DNA of 64,000 bases from Opitutaceae bacterium (GTDB taxonomy: Bacteria > Verrucomicrobiota > Verrucomicrobiia > Opitutales > Opitutaceae). The stretch is taken from positions 1-64,000 of the forward strand of contig CANJNJ010000005.1 of the NCBI GenBank assembly GCA_947474995.1, read 5' to 3'. The stretch's first letter is position 1, and each line of letters starts with the position of its first letter. The notes beneath the pieces are model-generated. The model was not told the DNA's origin, ran no database searches, and was given only the letters and a program-made list of their open reading frames with translations. Below, in pieces: positions 1-8,588 of the stretch. Made by a program: the position numbers and the translations under genes.

Positions 1-545
1 ATGGCGAAGGGCCCCACATGGTGCTCTTCGACCGCACGGGCGAATGGGCCTTCGTCTCCAACGCGACCACCAACAACGTCGCCGCCATCCGCCTTGCCAC
101 CGGCGAAACCATCGTGATTCCCACGGGCAAGCGGCCGCAGGGCGGCGTGCTGTCGCCCGATGGCCGGACGATCTTCATCACCAATTCCAACGAAAACACG
201 ATCTCCCTGATCGACCCGGCGCAGCGCAAAGTCATCGGTGAAATCAAAACGGGCGACGGCCCGAACCGCGTCACGATCACGCCGGATGGGAAGACGCTCG
301 TCTATTCACTCAGCCGCGCGAACGCGGCCGCGTTCGCCGATGTCGCCACCCGGAAGGAGTTGAGGCAGATCCCGCTCGGGAGCCGCCCGCTGTCGCTGGT
401 GATGAGTCGCGACGGCCGGTGGGCGTTCAGCGGCATCCAGGACAAGGATTTGGTCCGGGTGATCGACGTCGCCCAACGCCAGATCGTGAAAACGATCGAC
501 ACCCCGAAAGACGCCGGCCCGGATTCGGTGTTTCCACTCGAGTAA
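1..545 (+). CDS. YVTN/YncE-type beta-propeller repeat protein, 5' partial
   Basis: The reading frame is open from base 3 and no start is visible, so the gene begins before the window; about 180 C-terminal residues are present. They contain repeated blades of the YVTN type, each with a motif such as SPDGRTIFITNSN or TPDGKTLVYSLS followed by a phrase like ISLIDPAQRKVIGEI. Proteins of this family are usually exported 7-bladed propellers of unknown substrate. It resembles in type, but is not a copy of, the propeller gene at 9027-10148. It ends convergently with the esterase at 653-1486, with an inverted repeat in between. The fold is well supported; the role is unknown. Confidence 0.85.
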   Translation, partial: GEGPHMVLFDRTGEWAFVSNATTNNVAAIRLATGETIVIPTGKRPQGGVLSPDGRTIFITNSNENTISLIDPAQRKVIGEIKTGDGPNRVTITPDGKTLVYSLSRANAAAFADVATRKELRQIPLGSRPLSLVMSRDGRWAFSGIQDKDLVRVIDVAQRQIVKTIDTPKDAGPDSVFPLE

Positions 546-570
546 GCAATCGCTGGCCAGGGGACGTTGT

Positions 571-646
571 CTCACGCGGAGACGCGGAGAGGCCCAGACC
601 AGGGAAAATCTTTGACCACTCCGCGTCCTCCGCGACTCCGCGTGAG
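571..646. repeat. inverted repeat between convergent genes (ctcacgcggagacgcggag family)
   Basis: The left arm 571-589 (ctcacgcggagacgcggag) is matched in reverse complement by 628-646 with one mismatch. It sits between two convergent gene ends, so it could act as a bidirectional terminator, but no T-tract follows. A related element is at 1547-1638. Confidence 0.75.
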
Positions 647-652
647 GCGGTT

Positions 653-1486
653 CTACTTCTTCAGTGCGGCAAAAACAAACGCCGAGACCGTTTTGACGAA
701 CTCGTCCATGTGGTTCGTCGGCGTGTGCGGTGCACCGGGAATCGGCATCAGCTCGTTCTTGATCCCTTTCGCCTTCAATCGGGCTACGAACGCCTCGCTG
801 TTGGCGAAGGGCACGCTCTGGTCGGCGGTGCCGTGCACGATGACCGTCGGCGGATAGTTTTCATCCACTCCCGCCAGCGTGAAATCCTCCGGCGGGCTGC
901 CCCACAAATCGATCAGCGCAAAGATGCGGGTCGTCCCGGCCTTGGCCGCCGCCGTGTTTTCGAGCGCCACCAAGCTGACCGCGAGTTCCCCGCCCGCCGA
1001 GCCTCCACCCACCGCGATCCGGTTGGGATCGACACCGAGCTCGGTCGCATGCGACCGCACCCAAGCCAAGGCCGCCCGCCCATCTTCCACGGCGTCCTTG
1101 AGCGTGGGGATCCGATCCTTGCCCTGATCCGCCCTCACCCGGTAGTCGGGCGCCACGCCCACGTAGCCGCGTTTCGCGAACGCCGTGGCCATGGCGACGA
1201 CGTACTTTTGCTGCTTGTCATTGCCGGGCCGAAAACCGCCGCCATGCAGCCAAAGAATCGCGGGGCGTTTGCGCTCCGCATCGCCGGCTGGCTGATAAAC
1301 GTCGAGCTTCAGCGCCTCGGCCTCGCCCTTGATGTTGGTCGCCGTGCGGTAAACGACGTTCGCCTTGATATCGACCTGGTCGAAGACGACCGACGCGTAG
1401 CGCCCAGACTGGGCAAAAGCGCTCGCCGCCGTGGCGAAAAATCCTGTCAGGTACACGACCCGGGGCAGAAGGCGTGAGAGGTTCAT
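653..1486 (-). CDS. secreted alpha/beta hydrolase (esterase/lipase, BD-FAE-like)
   Basis: This 277-residue protein starts with a signal peptide (MNLSRLLPRVVYLTGFF...AFAQ). The frame is open further upstream to 1627, but that extension is Arg-rich and lies in a repeat, so the Met at 1486 is preferred. The oxyanion-hole motif HGGG is at residues 81-84, the nucleophile elbow GGSAGG has Ser163, and Asp222 (HGTADQ) and His254 (GAPHTP) complete a plausible triad. The size and motifs match the carboxylesterase/acetyl-esterase group with a dienelactone-hydrolase-like fold. The substrate is unknown; acetylated sugars are one possibility, given the many carbohydrate genes nearby. Confidence 0.88.
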   Translation of the reverse strand: MNLSRLLPRVVYLTGFFATAASAFAQSGRYASVVFDQVDIKANVVYRTATNIKGEAEALKLDVYQPAGDAERKRPAILWLHGGGFRPGNDKQQKYVVAMATAFAKRGYVGVAPDYRVRADQGKDRIPTLKDAVEDGRAALAWVRSHATELGVDPNRIAVGGGSAGGELAVSLVALENTAAAKAGTTRIFALIDLWGSPPEDFTLAGVDENYPPTVIVHGTADQSVPFANSEAFVARLKAKGIKNELMPIPGAPHTPTNHMDEFVKTVSAFVFAALKK

Positions 1487-1546
1487 ACTCGAGCGAACAC
1501 CCACCGGGCACCGCGCCGCAAGCTGCTTGTTGCCATCCCGCCCCGG

Positions 1547-1638
1547 CCTCTGCGCCTTGGCGCCGTGAGTGAAGCGGGCGCGATGCTCTGTTCGAGTCAA
1601 AGCCAAGGAACTCGCGCCACGGCGCAAAGGCGCAGAGG
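1547..1638. repeat. inverted repeat (cctctgcgcc / ggcgcagagg)
   Basis: The arms are about 1547-1569 and 1611-1638 (cctctgcgccttggcgccg against the complement of cggcgcaaaggcgcagagg). It lies upstream of the esterase and the divergent oxidoreductase. It is of the same general type as 571-646. No gene is seen between 1487 and 1784. Confidence 0.65.
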
Positions 1639-1784
1639 AAAATATTCAGATCCCGAGAAGAAAGCCCAACGGGCGACCCGACGGGTGATCGTTCCTCCGA
1701 AATTATGCCGAAAAAAAATATCGGCATCGTTGCATCCTGCGCCACGCTGCGGGGCTCGAGAAACCCCACGCCCTTTAAGCTCCC

Positions 1785-2828
1785 ATGAAAAACGAACCCT
1801 ATCGCGCAGCAGTCATCGGCCTTGGCATGATCGGAGGCGCCGACCCCGTCTCGGCCGAAGCGCTCGGCCAGAAGGTGGAAAACATGGACGGCACCCACGC
1901 CGGCACCTACCTGAAGAATCCGCGCGTCAAGCTTGTCGCCGGCGCCAATCGCGAGATCGGGCGACGCCAGCGGTTCGAAGCCCGGACCGGCGCGAAGACT
2001 TATGCCGACTGGCGGGAAATGCTCGAGCGTGAGAAGCTCGATATTGTCAGCATCGCCACCTACTCGCCGGCCCACGCCGAAATCGCGCTGGCGTGTGCCC
2101 AGAAAGGCATTCCCGTCGTCTATTGCGAAAAGCCCGTCGCCCAGCGCCTCAGCGAGGCCGAGCAGATGCTCGACGCCTGCAACCGCAGCAAGACGCTGTT
2201 GGTGTTCAATCATCAACGCCGTTTCGATCCGAATCATCGCCGGCTCGCCAAGGCCCTCGCCGCGGGGCAAATCGGCGATCTCGTCTCCGTCCACGTCGAG
2301 TGGTCCACCGGACGCCTGGGCAATGTCGGCACCCACGTGCTCGACGGCTTGATGATGCTGACCGGCCGCCGATTCCAAGCGGTGTCGGCGACACTCGATC
2401 TCGCGGGCAAACCCGATTGCCGCGGCGCGGAGTTTAACGATCCGGGTTGCTGGGGTACGGTGCGCATGACCGGCGGACTAATGGTGTCTGTCAATGCGCC
2501 CGACTATGCGAAGACGCCGTTTTACACCGCCATCAGCGGTTCGAAGGGTCGCGTCCATGTCCGCGGGCTGGCCGTGACGATTGAGAACGGTGACGGAACC
2601 GTCGAAAACTGGGCCGCGGTCAAAGATGGCAGCACCAGCATGGATCGCGCGTTGGTCGAGATCATCGATTACCTCGATCACCAGAAACCGTTCTCCTGCG
2701 CGGCCGAAGATGCCGTGCATACGCTCGAGACGATCATCGGTTTTCACGCCTCCCACACGTACAATTCGGCCTGGACGGAGCTGCCGCTGAAGGGGAAGGA
2801 CCGGGAGATCGAAGTGAAGACCGGATAG
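1785..2828 (+). CDS. Gfo/Idh/MocA family NAD(P)-dependent oxidoreductase
   Basis: This 347-residue protein has the N-terminal Rossmann motif GLGMIGG at about residues 12-18 and the family motif CEKPV near residue 115, whose Lys is the usual catalytic or structural residue. The C-terminal alpha/beta domain starts near residue 130 (FNHQRRFDPNHRRL). No signal peptide is present, so it is probably cytoplasmic. Members oxidise or reduce hydroxyl groups of sugars, inositols and sugar acids; the substrate cannot be read from the sequence. It is divergent from the esterase at 653-1486. A second, distinct member lies at 21833-22876. Confidence 0.9.
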   Translation: MKNEPYRAAVIGLGMIGGADPVSAEALGQKVENMDGTHAGTYLKNPRVKLVAGANREIGRRQRFEARTGAKTYADWREMLEREKLDIVSIATYSPAHAEIALACAQKGIPVVYCEKPVAQRLSEAEQMLDACNRSKTLLVFNHQRRFDPNHRRLAKALAAGQIGDLVSVHVEWSTGRLGNVGTHVLDGLMMLTGRRFQAVSATLDLAGKPDCRGAEFNDPGCWGTVRMTGGLMVSVNAPDYAKTPFYTAISGSKGRVHVRGLAVTIENGDGTVENWAAVKDGSTSMDRALVEIIDYLDHQKPFSCAAEDAVHTLETIIGFHASHTYNSAWTELPLKGKDREIEVKTG

Positions 2829-2970
2829 GATTCGCCCGCTCGAGCTTGCTCCCCTCCGCTTCAGCCACGAGTCGGGCACAGCCACGCGTGTTCCAGATTC
2901 GGGGCGGTGCTGCTTTCGTGGTGCAATGATCTCGCGCTCGGCTTGGCGAAAGGCATTCGCTCGGGGCGCG

Positions 2971-3174
2971 ATGAAACCCACGCACGCGATCATCGGCGAT
3001 TATTCGCTCGAAGTCGTGGCGCATCGAGTGGCGGAACTCCGGACGACCGTGCATCCTTTTTTCGTCGGCACCTTGTTTCAACCCGAGCGCGCCGCCCTGC
3101 GCAGTGAAACGCCGCAGCTCGTTCGCGCCTTGGCCGCTGCTCTCGAAACCTCCAAACTGGTTGGCCACAAATGA
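2971..3174 (+). pseudogene. remnant of CTP-synthase-like glutamine amidotransferase, internally deleted
   Basis: Only 67 codons remain. The first 20 residues (MKPTHAIIGDYSLEVVAHR) look like the N-terminus of the CTP synthase C-terminal region-related proteins. They are followed directly by VHPFFVGTLFQPERAALR, which looks like the very C-terminal part of the same family, next to the HPE segment of class I amidotransferases. The middle, which should carry the nucleophile Cys of a roughly 230-residue protein, is absent. The last codons run into the repeat at 3164-3240. The frame is intact, so a small product is possible, but it cannot be an amidotransferase. Family recognition is by eye. Confidence 0.6.
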
Positions 3175-3240
3175 CACAAACTACACAAATTACACTGATG
3201 AATTCCGATCGCATTTGTGCCCATCGGTGAAATTTGTGGC
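3164..3240. repeat. inverted repeat (gccacaaat ... atttgtggc)
   Basis: The arms begin at 3164 (gccacaaatgacac) and end at 3240 (gtgaaatttgtggc), and the interior includes cactgatg and catcggtg. The left arm overlaps the last codons of the pseudogene ending at 3174, suggesting insertion or recombination at that 3' end. Confidence 0.65.
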
Positions 3241-3296
3241 TAAGAACCCAGCCGCATTCGGCCCCAGTCCCCGGCCGATTTAATGACCAAACTTCC

Positions 3297-3722
3297 ATGA
3301 ACATTTCCCTCGCCACCACCGATGAGGCCATCGCCCGTTGCTTCGCCGTGATGGCCCAACTCCGGCCGCATCTGGTCGAATCGCAGTTCGTCGCCCGCGT
3401 GCGCCGGATGCAGGCGGAGGGCTTTCACCTTGCCGCCCTCGAAGCGGACGGCGCGGTTCGGGCCGTCGCCGGCTACCGCTTTTACGACAAGCTCTTCTCC
3501 GGAAGAAATCTCTACGTGGATGATCTCGTCACCGATGGAACCCATCGCTCCAAAGGTCATGGCCGCGCCCTGCTGAACTGGCTCGACGACCAGGCCCGTG
3601 CCCACGGTTGCGCCCAACTCGAACTCGATTCGGGTGTGCAACGCTTCGAAGCCCATCGCTTCTATCTTCGCGAGCGAATGCACCTCTCCGCGCACCATTT
3701 TGTTCGTGGGTTGAAGGCCTAG
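3297..3722 (+). CDS. GNAT family N-acetyltransferase
   Basis: This 141-residue protein is the usual size for a single GNAT domain. The acetyl-CoA pyrophosphate-binding motif A is seen as RSKGHGRALL at about residues 83-92, preceded by the beta4 strand YVDDLVTD and followed by HGCAQLELDSGVQRFEAHRFY, typical of the C-terminal half. The start at 3297 is chosen because MNISLATTDEAIARCF matches family N-termini; the frame is open upstream into the repeat. The acceptor (small molecule or protein N-terminus) is unknown. It stands alone between the remnant at 2971-3174 and the DUF485/symporter pair. Confidence 0.85.
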   Translation: MNISLATTDEAIARCFAVMAQLRPHLVESQFVARVRRMQAEGFHLAALEADGAVRAVAGYRFYDKLFSGRNLYVDDLVTDGTHRSKGHGRALLNWLDDQARAHGCAQLELDSGVQRFEAHRFYLRERMHLSAHHFVRGLKA

Positions 3723-3877
3723 CGCCCTTTCGTCGACCCTCCACAACGCTGAGGGGTTAATTCCGAAACCACGAAGCCAGAAATTTGTTCATGGCTTCCT
3801 GGCTTCTGAATTAATTTTTTGTTCCCGCCGGCCAAGGCTTGCGCGGCACTGGACCGCCCGTAAATCTCCCGCCTCGC

Positions 3878-4198
3878 ATGCCACCGCCTCCCCCCGCCCA
3901 CGACGACGTGGTGCACAGTGAATCGTTTCTTCGCCTTTTGATGCGCCGGCAATTGCGCCTGTCCATCGCGAGCGCGGCCGCCTTCCTGGTCGCCCTGCTC
4001 GGGATGCCGCTCCTCAACTATTTCGCGCCAACCTTCATGGCCACGCGCGTGGGCGGTTTCACCCTCAGCTGGCTCATCCTCGGCGTGCTCTTCTTTCCTT
4101 TCGTCTGGATCATTTCCTGGATCTTCATCCAGCGCTCCATCGCCCTGGAAGACGAGGAAGTCGCTGAGGTGCGTCGCGGAAAGGAGCAGGCCAAATGA
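3878..4198 (+). CDS. DUF485-like small membrane protein, symporter partner
   Basis: This 106-residue protein has a short Pro-rich N-terminus and two clear membrane segments (roughly residues 37-58 and 68-92). It ends in a charged tail (EDEEVAEVRRGKEQ). Its stop codon overlaps the start of the SSS symporter (ATGA at 4195-4198), implying translational coupling. In many bacteria a DUF485 protein of about 100 residues (YjcH type) is encoded immediately before the acetate/cation symporter ActP, and the same order is seen here. The exact job of DUF485 is not established; a partner or assembly role for the transporter is the usual inference. Confidence 0.85.
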   Translation: MPPPPPAHDDVVHSESFLRLLMRRQLRLSIASAAAFLVALLGMPLLNYFAPTFMATRVGGFTLSWLILGVLFFPFVWIISWIFIQRSIALEDEEVAEVRRGKEQAK

Positions 4199-5934
4199 TC
4201 AACCCCCTGTTCGCCTTTCTCGGCGGCGTGGATCCTTGGATCTTCGCCTGCTCGTTCGTCACCGTGGTCGTCACGGTCGGCATGGGCTTCTGGTCGGCCA
4301 AGACGTCCAAGACCACGAGCGATTTCTTCGTCGCCGGCCGCGCCGTCTCGGTCGGTTGGAACGCCTCCGCAATTTCAGGCGAGTATCTTTCCGCCGCCTC
4401 GTTCATGGGCGTCGCCGGCATGGTGATGTCGAGCGGCTACGACGCGCTGTGGTACCCGGTGTGCTATGCATGCGGCTATCTTTTTCTGCTGCTGTTCATC
4501 GCCGGTCCCCTGCGTCGGTTCGGCGCCTACACGATCCCGGACTTTGCCGAGGGTCGCTACGACTCGCCCGTGTTTCGGAAGATCGCCGTCGTGTTCGTGT
4601 TGTTCATCGGGTTCTTCTACACGATGCCGCAGATGAAAGGCGCGGGCACGACCCTCGCCTACATTTTCCCCGGCATGCCCTATTGGGGCGGCGTCGTGCT
4701 GGTCGGTGTGGTCATCACCCTCAATGTTGCGCTCGGCGGCATGAAGGGCATCACGCTCGTGCAGGCCTTTCAGTACTGGGCGAAGATGTTCGCGATCAGT
4801 GTGCCCGTGTTCGTGCTGATGGGCGTCTTTGGTTTCTACAACGGCCATCTCGGCGCCACCGCCACGGCCACCACCCCAGCGGTCCACGTTGCCTCGGTGG
4901 AACGCAAGCCGCTGGTGGAAAAAGCCCCCGCCGACAGCGCCTGGATCGCTCCGTTCGGTCCGCTCACGACCAAGGCGGCCAAGGCCGCCGGCCTGTCGAA
5001 TGAGCAGGCCAAGCCTTATTCGCTCCTCTACACCTACTCCCTGATCATGGCGTTGGTCTGCGGCACCGCCGGCCTGCCGCACATTCTCGTCCGCTTCTAC
5101 ACCAATCCCAACGGCGTCGCGGCGAAGCGCACGACCATGTGGGTGATGATTCTCATCGGCATCTTCTACGTCTTCCCGCCGATCTTCGGCGTGCTCGGGC
5201 GCAACCTCCTGCCCGAGCTCTACGCGGCCACGGGGGCCAAGGGCACCGACAAGATCGTGCTCGAACTCCCGCGGATGATCAACGAGCGCTACGGCGTCTG
5301 GGGCTCGATCATGAGCGGCATCACCTGCGCGGGCGCATTTGCGGCGTTCATGAGCACGTTCAGCGGGTTGCTCGTTTCGATGACCGCGGCGCTCGCCCAT
5401 GACGTCTACGGACGGATGCTCCGCCCGGACGCCCGGCCCGCCGAGCGCCTGAAAGCCTTCAAGGTCGCCGCCGTCATCGTCGGGGGCGTCGCCATTCTCC
5501 TCGGCACCCAGGTCGAGGACCTCCAAATCAACTTCATGGTCGGCCAGGCGTTCGCCATCGCCGCCGCCAGTTACTTTCCCTTGCTCTTCATGAGCGTCTG
5601 GTGGCGCAACATGACGACCAAGGGCGCGGCCACCGGGATGCTCGGTGGCGGTCTGGCCGCCCTCGCGTGTACGACGATCATCAACCTGAGCGATTTGAAG
5701 AAAGTCGACCTGAACGCCTTTTGGGCCACGCATCCACTGATCCGCATTCTGTGTGAGCAGCCCGCCATCTGGACCGTGCCACTGGCGATCGGGCTCATGA
5801 TCGTCGTCTCCAAACTGACGGCCGCGCAGGTCCCCTCCGACATTCGCATGAAGATGCTCGTGCTGCACGCGCCCGAGCAACTCGGGTTGAAGCAGGAGTA
5901 TATCCAGGAACACGCCGCGGGCACGGGGCACTGA
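4195..5934 (+). CDS. SSS family sodium:solute symporter, acetate permease type
   Basis: This 579-residue inner-membrane protein has about 13 hydrophobic segments. The N-terminal region has SAKTSKTTSDFFVAGRAVSVGWNA and SGEYLSAASFMG, the conserved Na+-symporter region of the ActP-like branch, and the middle has GTAGLPHILVRFYTNPN, characteristic of ActP and of the longer VC_2705-type members. A periplasmic or cytoplasmic insertion rich in Ala/Thr sits near residues 220-265. It is coupled to the DUF485 gene by a four-base overlap. The likely substrate is acetate or another short monocarboxylate, by family only. The gene ends just before the composite repeat at 5941-6091. Confidence 0.88.
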   Translation: MINPLFAFLGGVDPWIFACSFVTVVVTVGMGFWSAKTSKTTSDFFVAGRAVSVGWNASAISGEYLSAASFMGVAGMVMSSGYDALWYPVCYACGYLFLLLFIAGPLRRFGAYTIPDFAEGRYDSPVFRKIAVVFVLFIGFFYTMPQMKGAGTTLAYIFPGMPYWGGVVLVGVVITLNVALGGMKGITLVQAFQYWAKMFAISVPVFVLMGVFGFYNGHLGATATATTPAVHVASVERKPLVEKAPADSAWIAPFGPLTTKAAKAAGLSNEQAKPYSLLYTYSLIMALVCGTAGLPHILVRFYTNPNGVAAKRTTMWVMILIGIFYVFPPIFGVLGRNLLPELYAATGAKGTDKIVLELPRMINERYGVWGSIMSGITCAGAFAAFMSTFSGLLVSMTAALAHDVYGRMLRPDARPAERLKAFKVAAVIVGGVAILLGTQVEDLQINFMVGQAFAIAAASYFPLLFMSVWWRNMTTKGAATGMLGGGLAALACTTIINLSDLKKVDLNAFWATHPLIRILCEQPAIWTVPLAIGLMIVVSKLTAAQVPSDIRMKMLVLHAPEQLGLKQEYIQEHAAGTGH

Positions 5935-5940
5935 GCCGAA

Positions 5941-6091
5941 AGTAGCGCCAGTCTCCGGCTGGCATCGCGTGGTGTTTGTCGTTCCGCCTTTAGGCGGAAG
6001 GTTTGTGTCGCGTAATGATTCGAGCCCAATTCCGCCTGAAGGCGGAACGACGAACGAGCCCAACAAACGCCGGCTGGAGACCGGCGCTACT
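5941..6091. repeat. nested composite inverted repeat
   Basis: The outer arms are 5942-5963 (gtagcgccagtctccggctg) and 6069-6090 (cggctggagaccggcgctac). Inside them are two copies of a ttccgcct-n-aaggcggaa palindrome (5981-5999 and 6030-6047) flanked by gtcg/cgac. It lies between convergent gene ends (5934 and 6101), so a role as a transcription barrier is plausible. Both the outer and inner units recur elsewhere in the window. Confidence 0.85.
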
Positions 6092-6100
6092 CGCCTCCCG

Positions 6101-7123
6101 CTAACCGCGCGCCGTCGCCCCGGTGGTTTCGCGTTTCAGTTCGCGCGTCATCAACGCCGCGAGCGCCGCAGCTGGCTTTTTGCCCTCGGCCAGGATGGCG
6201 TAGACTTCGCGCAGGATCGGCGCGTCGATGCCTTTCTCTACGCAGAGACCGGCGAACGACTTTGTCGTCTCGTAACCCTCGACCACCGTCTTGCGATGCG
6301 AAAGCAGATCCCGCGCGTTCGCCCCGGCGCCGATCTGCTGGCCAAAATCGCGATTGCGGCTCCAGCCCCCATAGCACGTGGCCACCAAGTCACCGAATCC
6401 ACTCAGGCCATAAAATGTTTCCGGCTGCGCCCCGAGCGCCGTTCCCACCCGCACCATCTCGGCCAGGGCCCGCGTGAGCAGCGCCGCCTTGGTGTTGTCG
6501 CCCAGTTTCAAGCCATCACAGCAGCCCGCCGCGATGGCATAGATGTTTTTCAGGCAGCCGCCAAATTCCACGCCGGCCAAATCGTGACTCGTGTAGATGC
6601 GCAGGGTTGCCCCGCTAATCGACGTCTGGACCTCCTGCATCGCGACCCCGACGGGATGCGCCGCCAGCACCATGGCGGCCGGCCGGCCCTGCGCCACCTC
6701 CTCGGCGTTGGTCGGTCCCGTTAACGAGCCCACCGGCAGTTCCGGCAGCACGTTTGCAATCACTTCGGACGGTCGCAAATGGGTGCCCAGTTCCAGCCCC
6801 TTGGCGAGACTCAGCACCAGGCGGGGGCGCCCCGCCGCCGGCAAAGCCTCGCGCACCTGCCGGGACGTCGCGCGCAGGACCTGCGCGGGACACGCCAGCA
6901 GAATGACCTCGGCCCTGGCCAGGACACTCCGGAGATCCGCCGTAACCTGCAGCGAAGCCGGCAACGCCAGGCCGGGGAGGTATTCCTTGTTTTCGCGGTC
7001 AGTCACCAGGGCGCCCGCGTGTTCTGCTCGGCGCGGGACCAGCGTGACCGCGTGGCCGGCGCGATTCAGGTGCAGCGCGAACGCCGTGCCCCAAGCCCCG
7101 GCGCCAAGAACCACGAAATTCAT
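6101..7123 (-). CDS. gpsA: glycerol-3-phosphate dehydrogenase [NAD(P)+]
   Basis: This 340-residue enzyme makes sn-glycerol 3-phosphate from dihydroxyacetone phosphate for phospholipid synthesis. The N-terminal nucleotide-binding motif GAGAWGTA is at residues 7-14, followed by SLAKGLELGT, GPTNAEEVAQGRPAA and the catalytic-domain signature KNIYAIAAGCCDGLKLGDNTKAAL with the active-site Lys. The start at 7123 puts the Rossmann strand at the normal position; a six-residue upstream start is also possible. It lies 83 bases downstream of lysA on the same strand and may be co-transcribed with it. Confidence 0.96.
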   Translation of the reverse strand: MNFVVLGAGAWGTAFALHLNRAGHAVTLVPRRAEHAGALVTDRENKEYLPGLALPASLQVTADLRSVLARAEVILLACPAQVLRATSRQVREALPAAGRPRLVLSLAKGLELGTHLRPSEVIANVLPELPVGSLTGPTNAEEVAQGRPAAMVLAAHPVGVAMQEVQTSISGATLRIYTSHDLAGVEFGGCLKNIYAIAAGCCDGLKLGDNTKAALLTRALAEMVRVGTALGAQPETFYGLSGFGDLVATCYGGWSRNRDFGQQIGAGANARDLLSHRKTVVEGYETTKSFAGLCVEKGIDAPILREVYAILAEGKKPAAALAALMTRELKRETTGATARG

Positions 7124-7206
7124 GGGCGAAGGATTAACCACGGTTCACCGGATCGGCACGGTTAATCTTTCCCTCATCGCCCCGCGCCCGGTGAACCGCC
7201 GCAAAA

Positions 7207-8511
7207 TCATTTCAGGAACGCCGGAATCCGTTCGCCACTGACCATGTGCTCGAAACTTTCGCGCGCATTGATGAGTTCGAAGGTACTGCCCTTGACCAGC
7301 ACCTCCGCCGCCATGCCGCGGGTGTTGTACCGGCTCGCCATCGCGTAGCCATAGGCCCCCGCGCTCATGAAGCCGAGGTGCTCGCCCTCGCCCACTTCCT
7401 GAATCTGCCGATCTTTCGCGAAGCAGTCGCCGCTCTCGCAAATGGGCCCGACCACGTCCGCCGTCAGCGCGCGTCGCGACGAATCGCGATGCAGGGGGAC
7501 GATTTCGTGGAAGCTCTCGTACATGGCGGGACGCACCAGATCGTTCATCGCCGCATCAACCACGAGGAAGTTCTTGCCCGCACCGCGCTTGAGATGCTCG
7601 ACCCTCGCGAGGAGGACGCCGGCGTTGCCCACCATGAAACGACCGTGCTCCAGCAGAATCTTCAGGCCGAGCGGCTTCAGCAACGGCACCAAGGCGGCGC
7701 CATAAGTCTCGGGCGTCAGCGGACGCTGGTCCGCCGGCTGAGCATCCCACCACGCCTGGTCGCCGCTCGCCAGGGCATCGCGGTAGACAATGCCCATGCC
7801 GCCACCGATGGAGAAATACGTGATCCCGTATTTCTTCTTCAACTCGGCGACAAACGGGGACACCTTCTGGACTGCTTCGACGAAAGGCTCGACTGACGTG
7901 AGCTGCGAACCGATGTGCATCTGCACGCCCTTAATCGTCAGATGCGGGTACTTGACCGCCGCCTCATAGGCCGCCGCCGCGTGCTTCAGGGGAATGCCAA
8001 ACTTGTTGTCGCTCTTGCCGGTCGTGATCTTGGCGTGCGTATGGGCGTCGACGTCGGGGTTAATGCGGATCGCGATCGGGGCCTTCACCCCGCAGGTGCC
8101 GGCGACGTGATTGATGCGGGCCAGTTCCGGTTCGCTCTCGACGTGAAAGGCGAAGATTTCGTTTTCGAGCGCCAGCTTGATTTCCGCTTCCGTCTTACCG
8201 ACGCCGGCGAACACGCTCCTCTTCACATCGGCGCCGGCGGCGAGCACGCGGCGGATTTCCCCGCCGCTCACGAGGTCGAAGCCGGAGCCGAGATTCGCGA
8301 AATGCCGCAGAATCGCCAAGTTCGAGTTGGCCTTCATGGCGTAACAAAGCTGGGCATCCAAGCCGGCGAGCCCCTTCTGGAGTCGGCGGTAGTTTTCCTC
8401 CATCGTGGCGGCGCTGTAGACGTAGGTCGGCGTGCCGTAGAGCTTGGCGACGGCGGCGAGATCGACCGACTCGCAGTGCAAATCGTGGCCGGTGTAATGG
8501 AAATGGTGCAT
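7207..8511 (-). CDS. lysA: diaminopimelate decarboxylase
   Basis: This 434-residue PLP enzyme (fold type III) catalyses the last step of lysine synthesis, decarboxylating meso-diaminopimelate. The PLP Lys is K60 in YAMKANSN. HIGSQL, the Gly-rich phosphate loop SIGGGMG, the substrate-binding EHGRFMVGNAG and the active-site Cys motif GPICESGD are present in order, with GAYGYAMASRYN near the C-terminus. The length is normal. It is divergent from the small gene at 8589-8852 with 77 bases between starts, and is followed by gpsA on the same strand. Confidence 0.96.
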   Translation of the reverse strand: MHHFHYTGHDLHCESVDLAAVAKLYGTPTYVYSAATMEENYRRLQKGLAGLDAQLCYAMKANSNLAILRHFANLGSGFDLVSGGEIRRVLAAGADVKRSVFAGVGKTEAEIKLALENEIFAFHVESEPELARINHVAGTCGVKAPIAIRINPDVDAHTHAKITTGKSDNKFGIPLKHAAAAYEAAVKYPHLTIKGVQMHIGSQLTSVEPFVEAVQKVSPFVAELKKKYGITYFSIGGGMGIVYRDALASGDQAWWDAQPADQRPLTPETYGAALVPLLKPLGLKILLEHGRFMVGNAGVLLARVEHLKRGAGKNFLVVDAAMNDLVRPAMYESFHEIVPLHRDSSRRALTADVVGPICESGDCFAKDRQIQEVGEGEHLGFMSAGAYGYAMASRYNTRGMAAEVLVKGSTFELINARESFEHMVSGERIPAFLK

Positions 8512-8588
8512 GTTGGTCTGAGAAAAGGGCGTTAAAAGTCCAACGCTAGCGGGTTTCGTCTTGAAAAAACGACCTCAAATTTTCAAGG

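Noticed and set aside
4375-6066. Long minus-strand open frame (563 codons) opposite the SSS symporter
   Set aside because: It is rich in Arg, Gly, Asp and His with no domain pattern and runs antisense to a clear 579-residue membrane protein; such frames arise from third-position GC bias.
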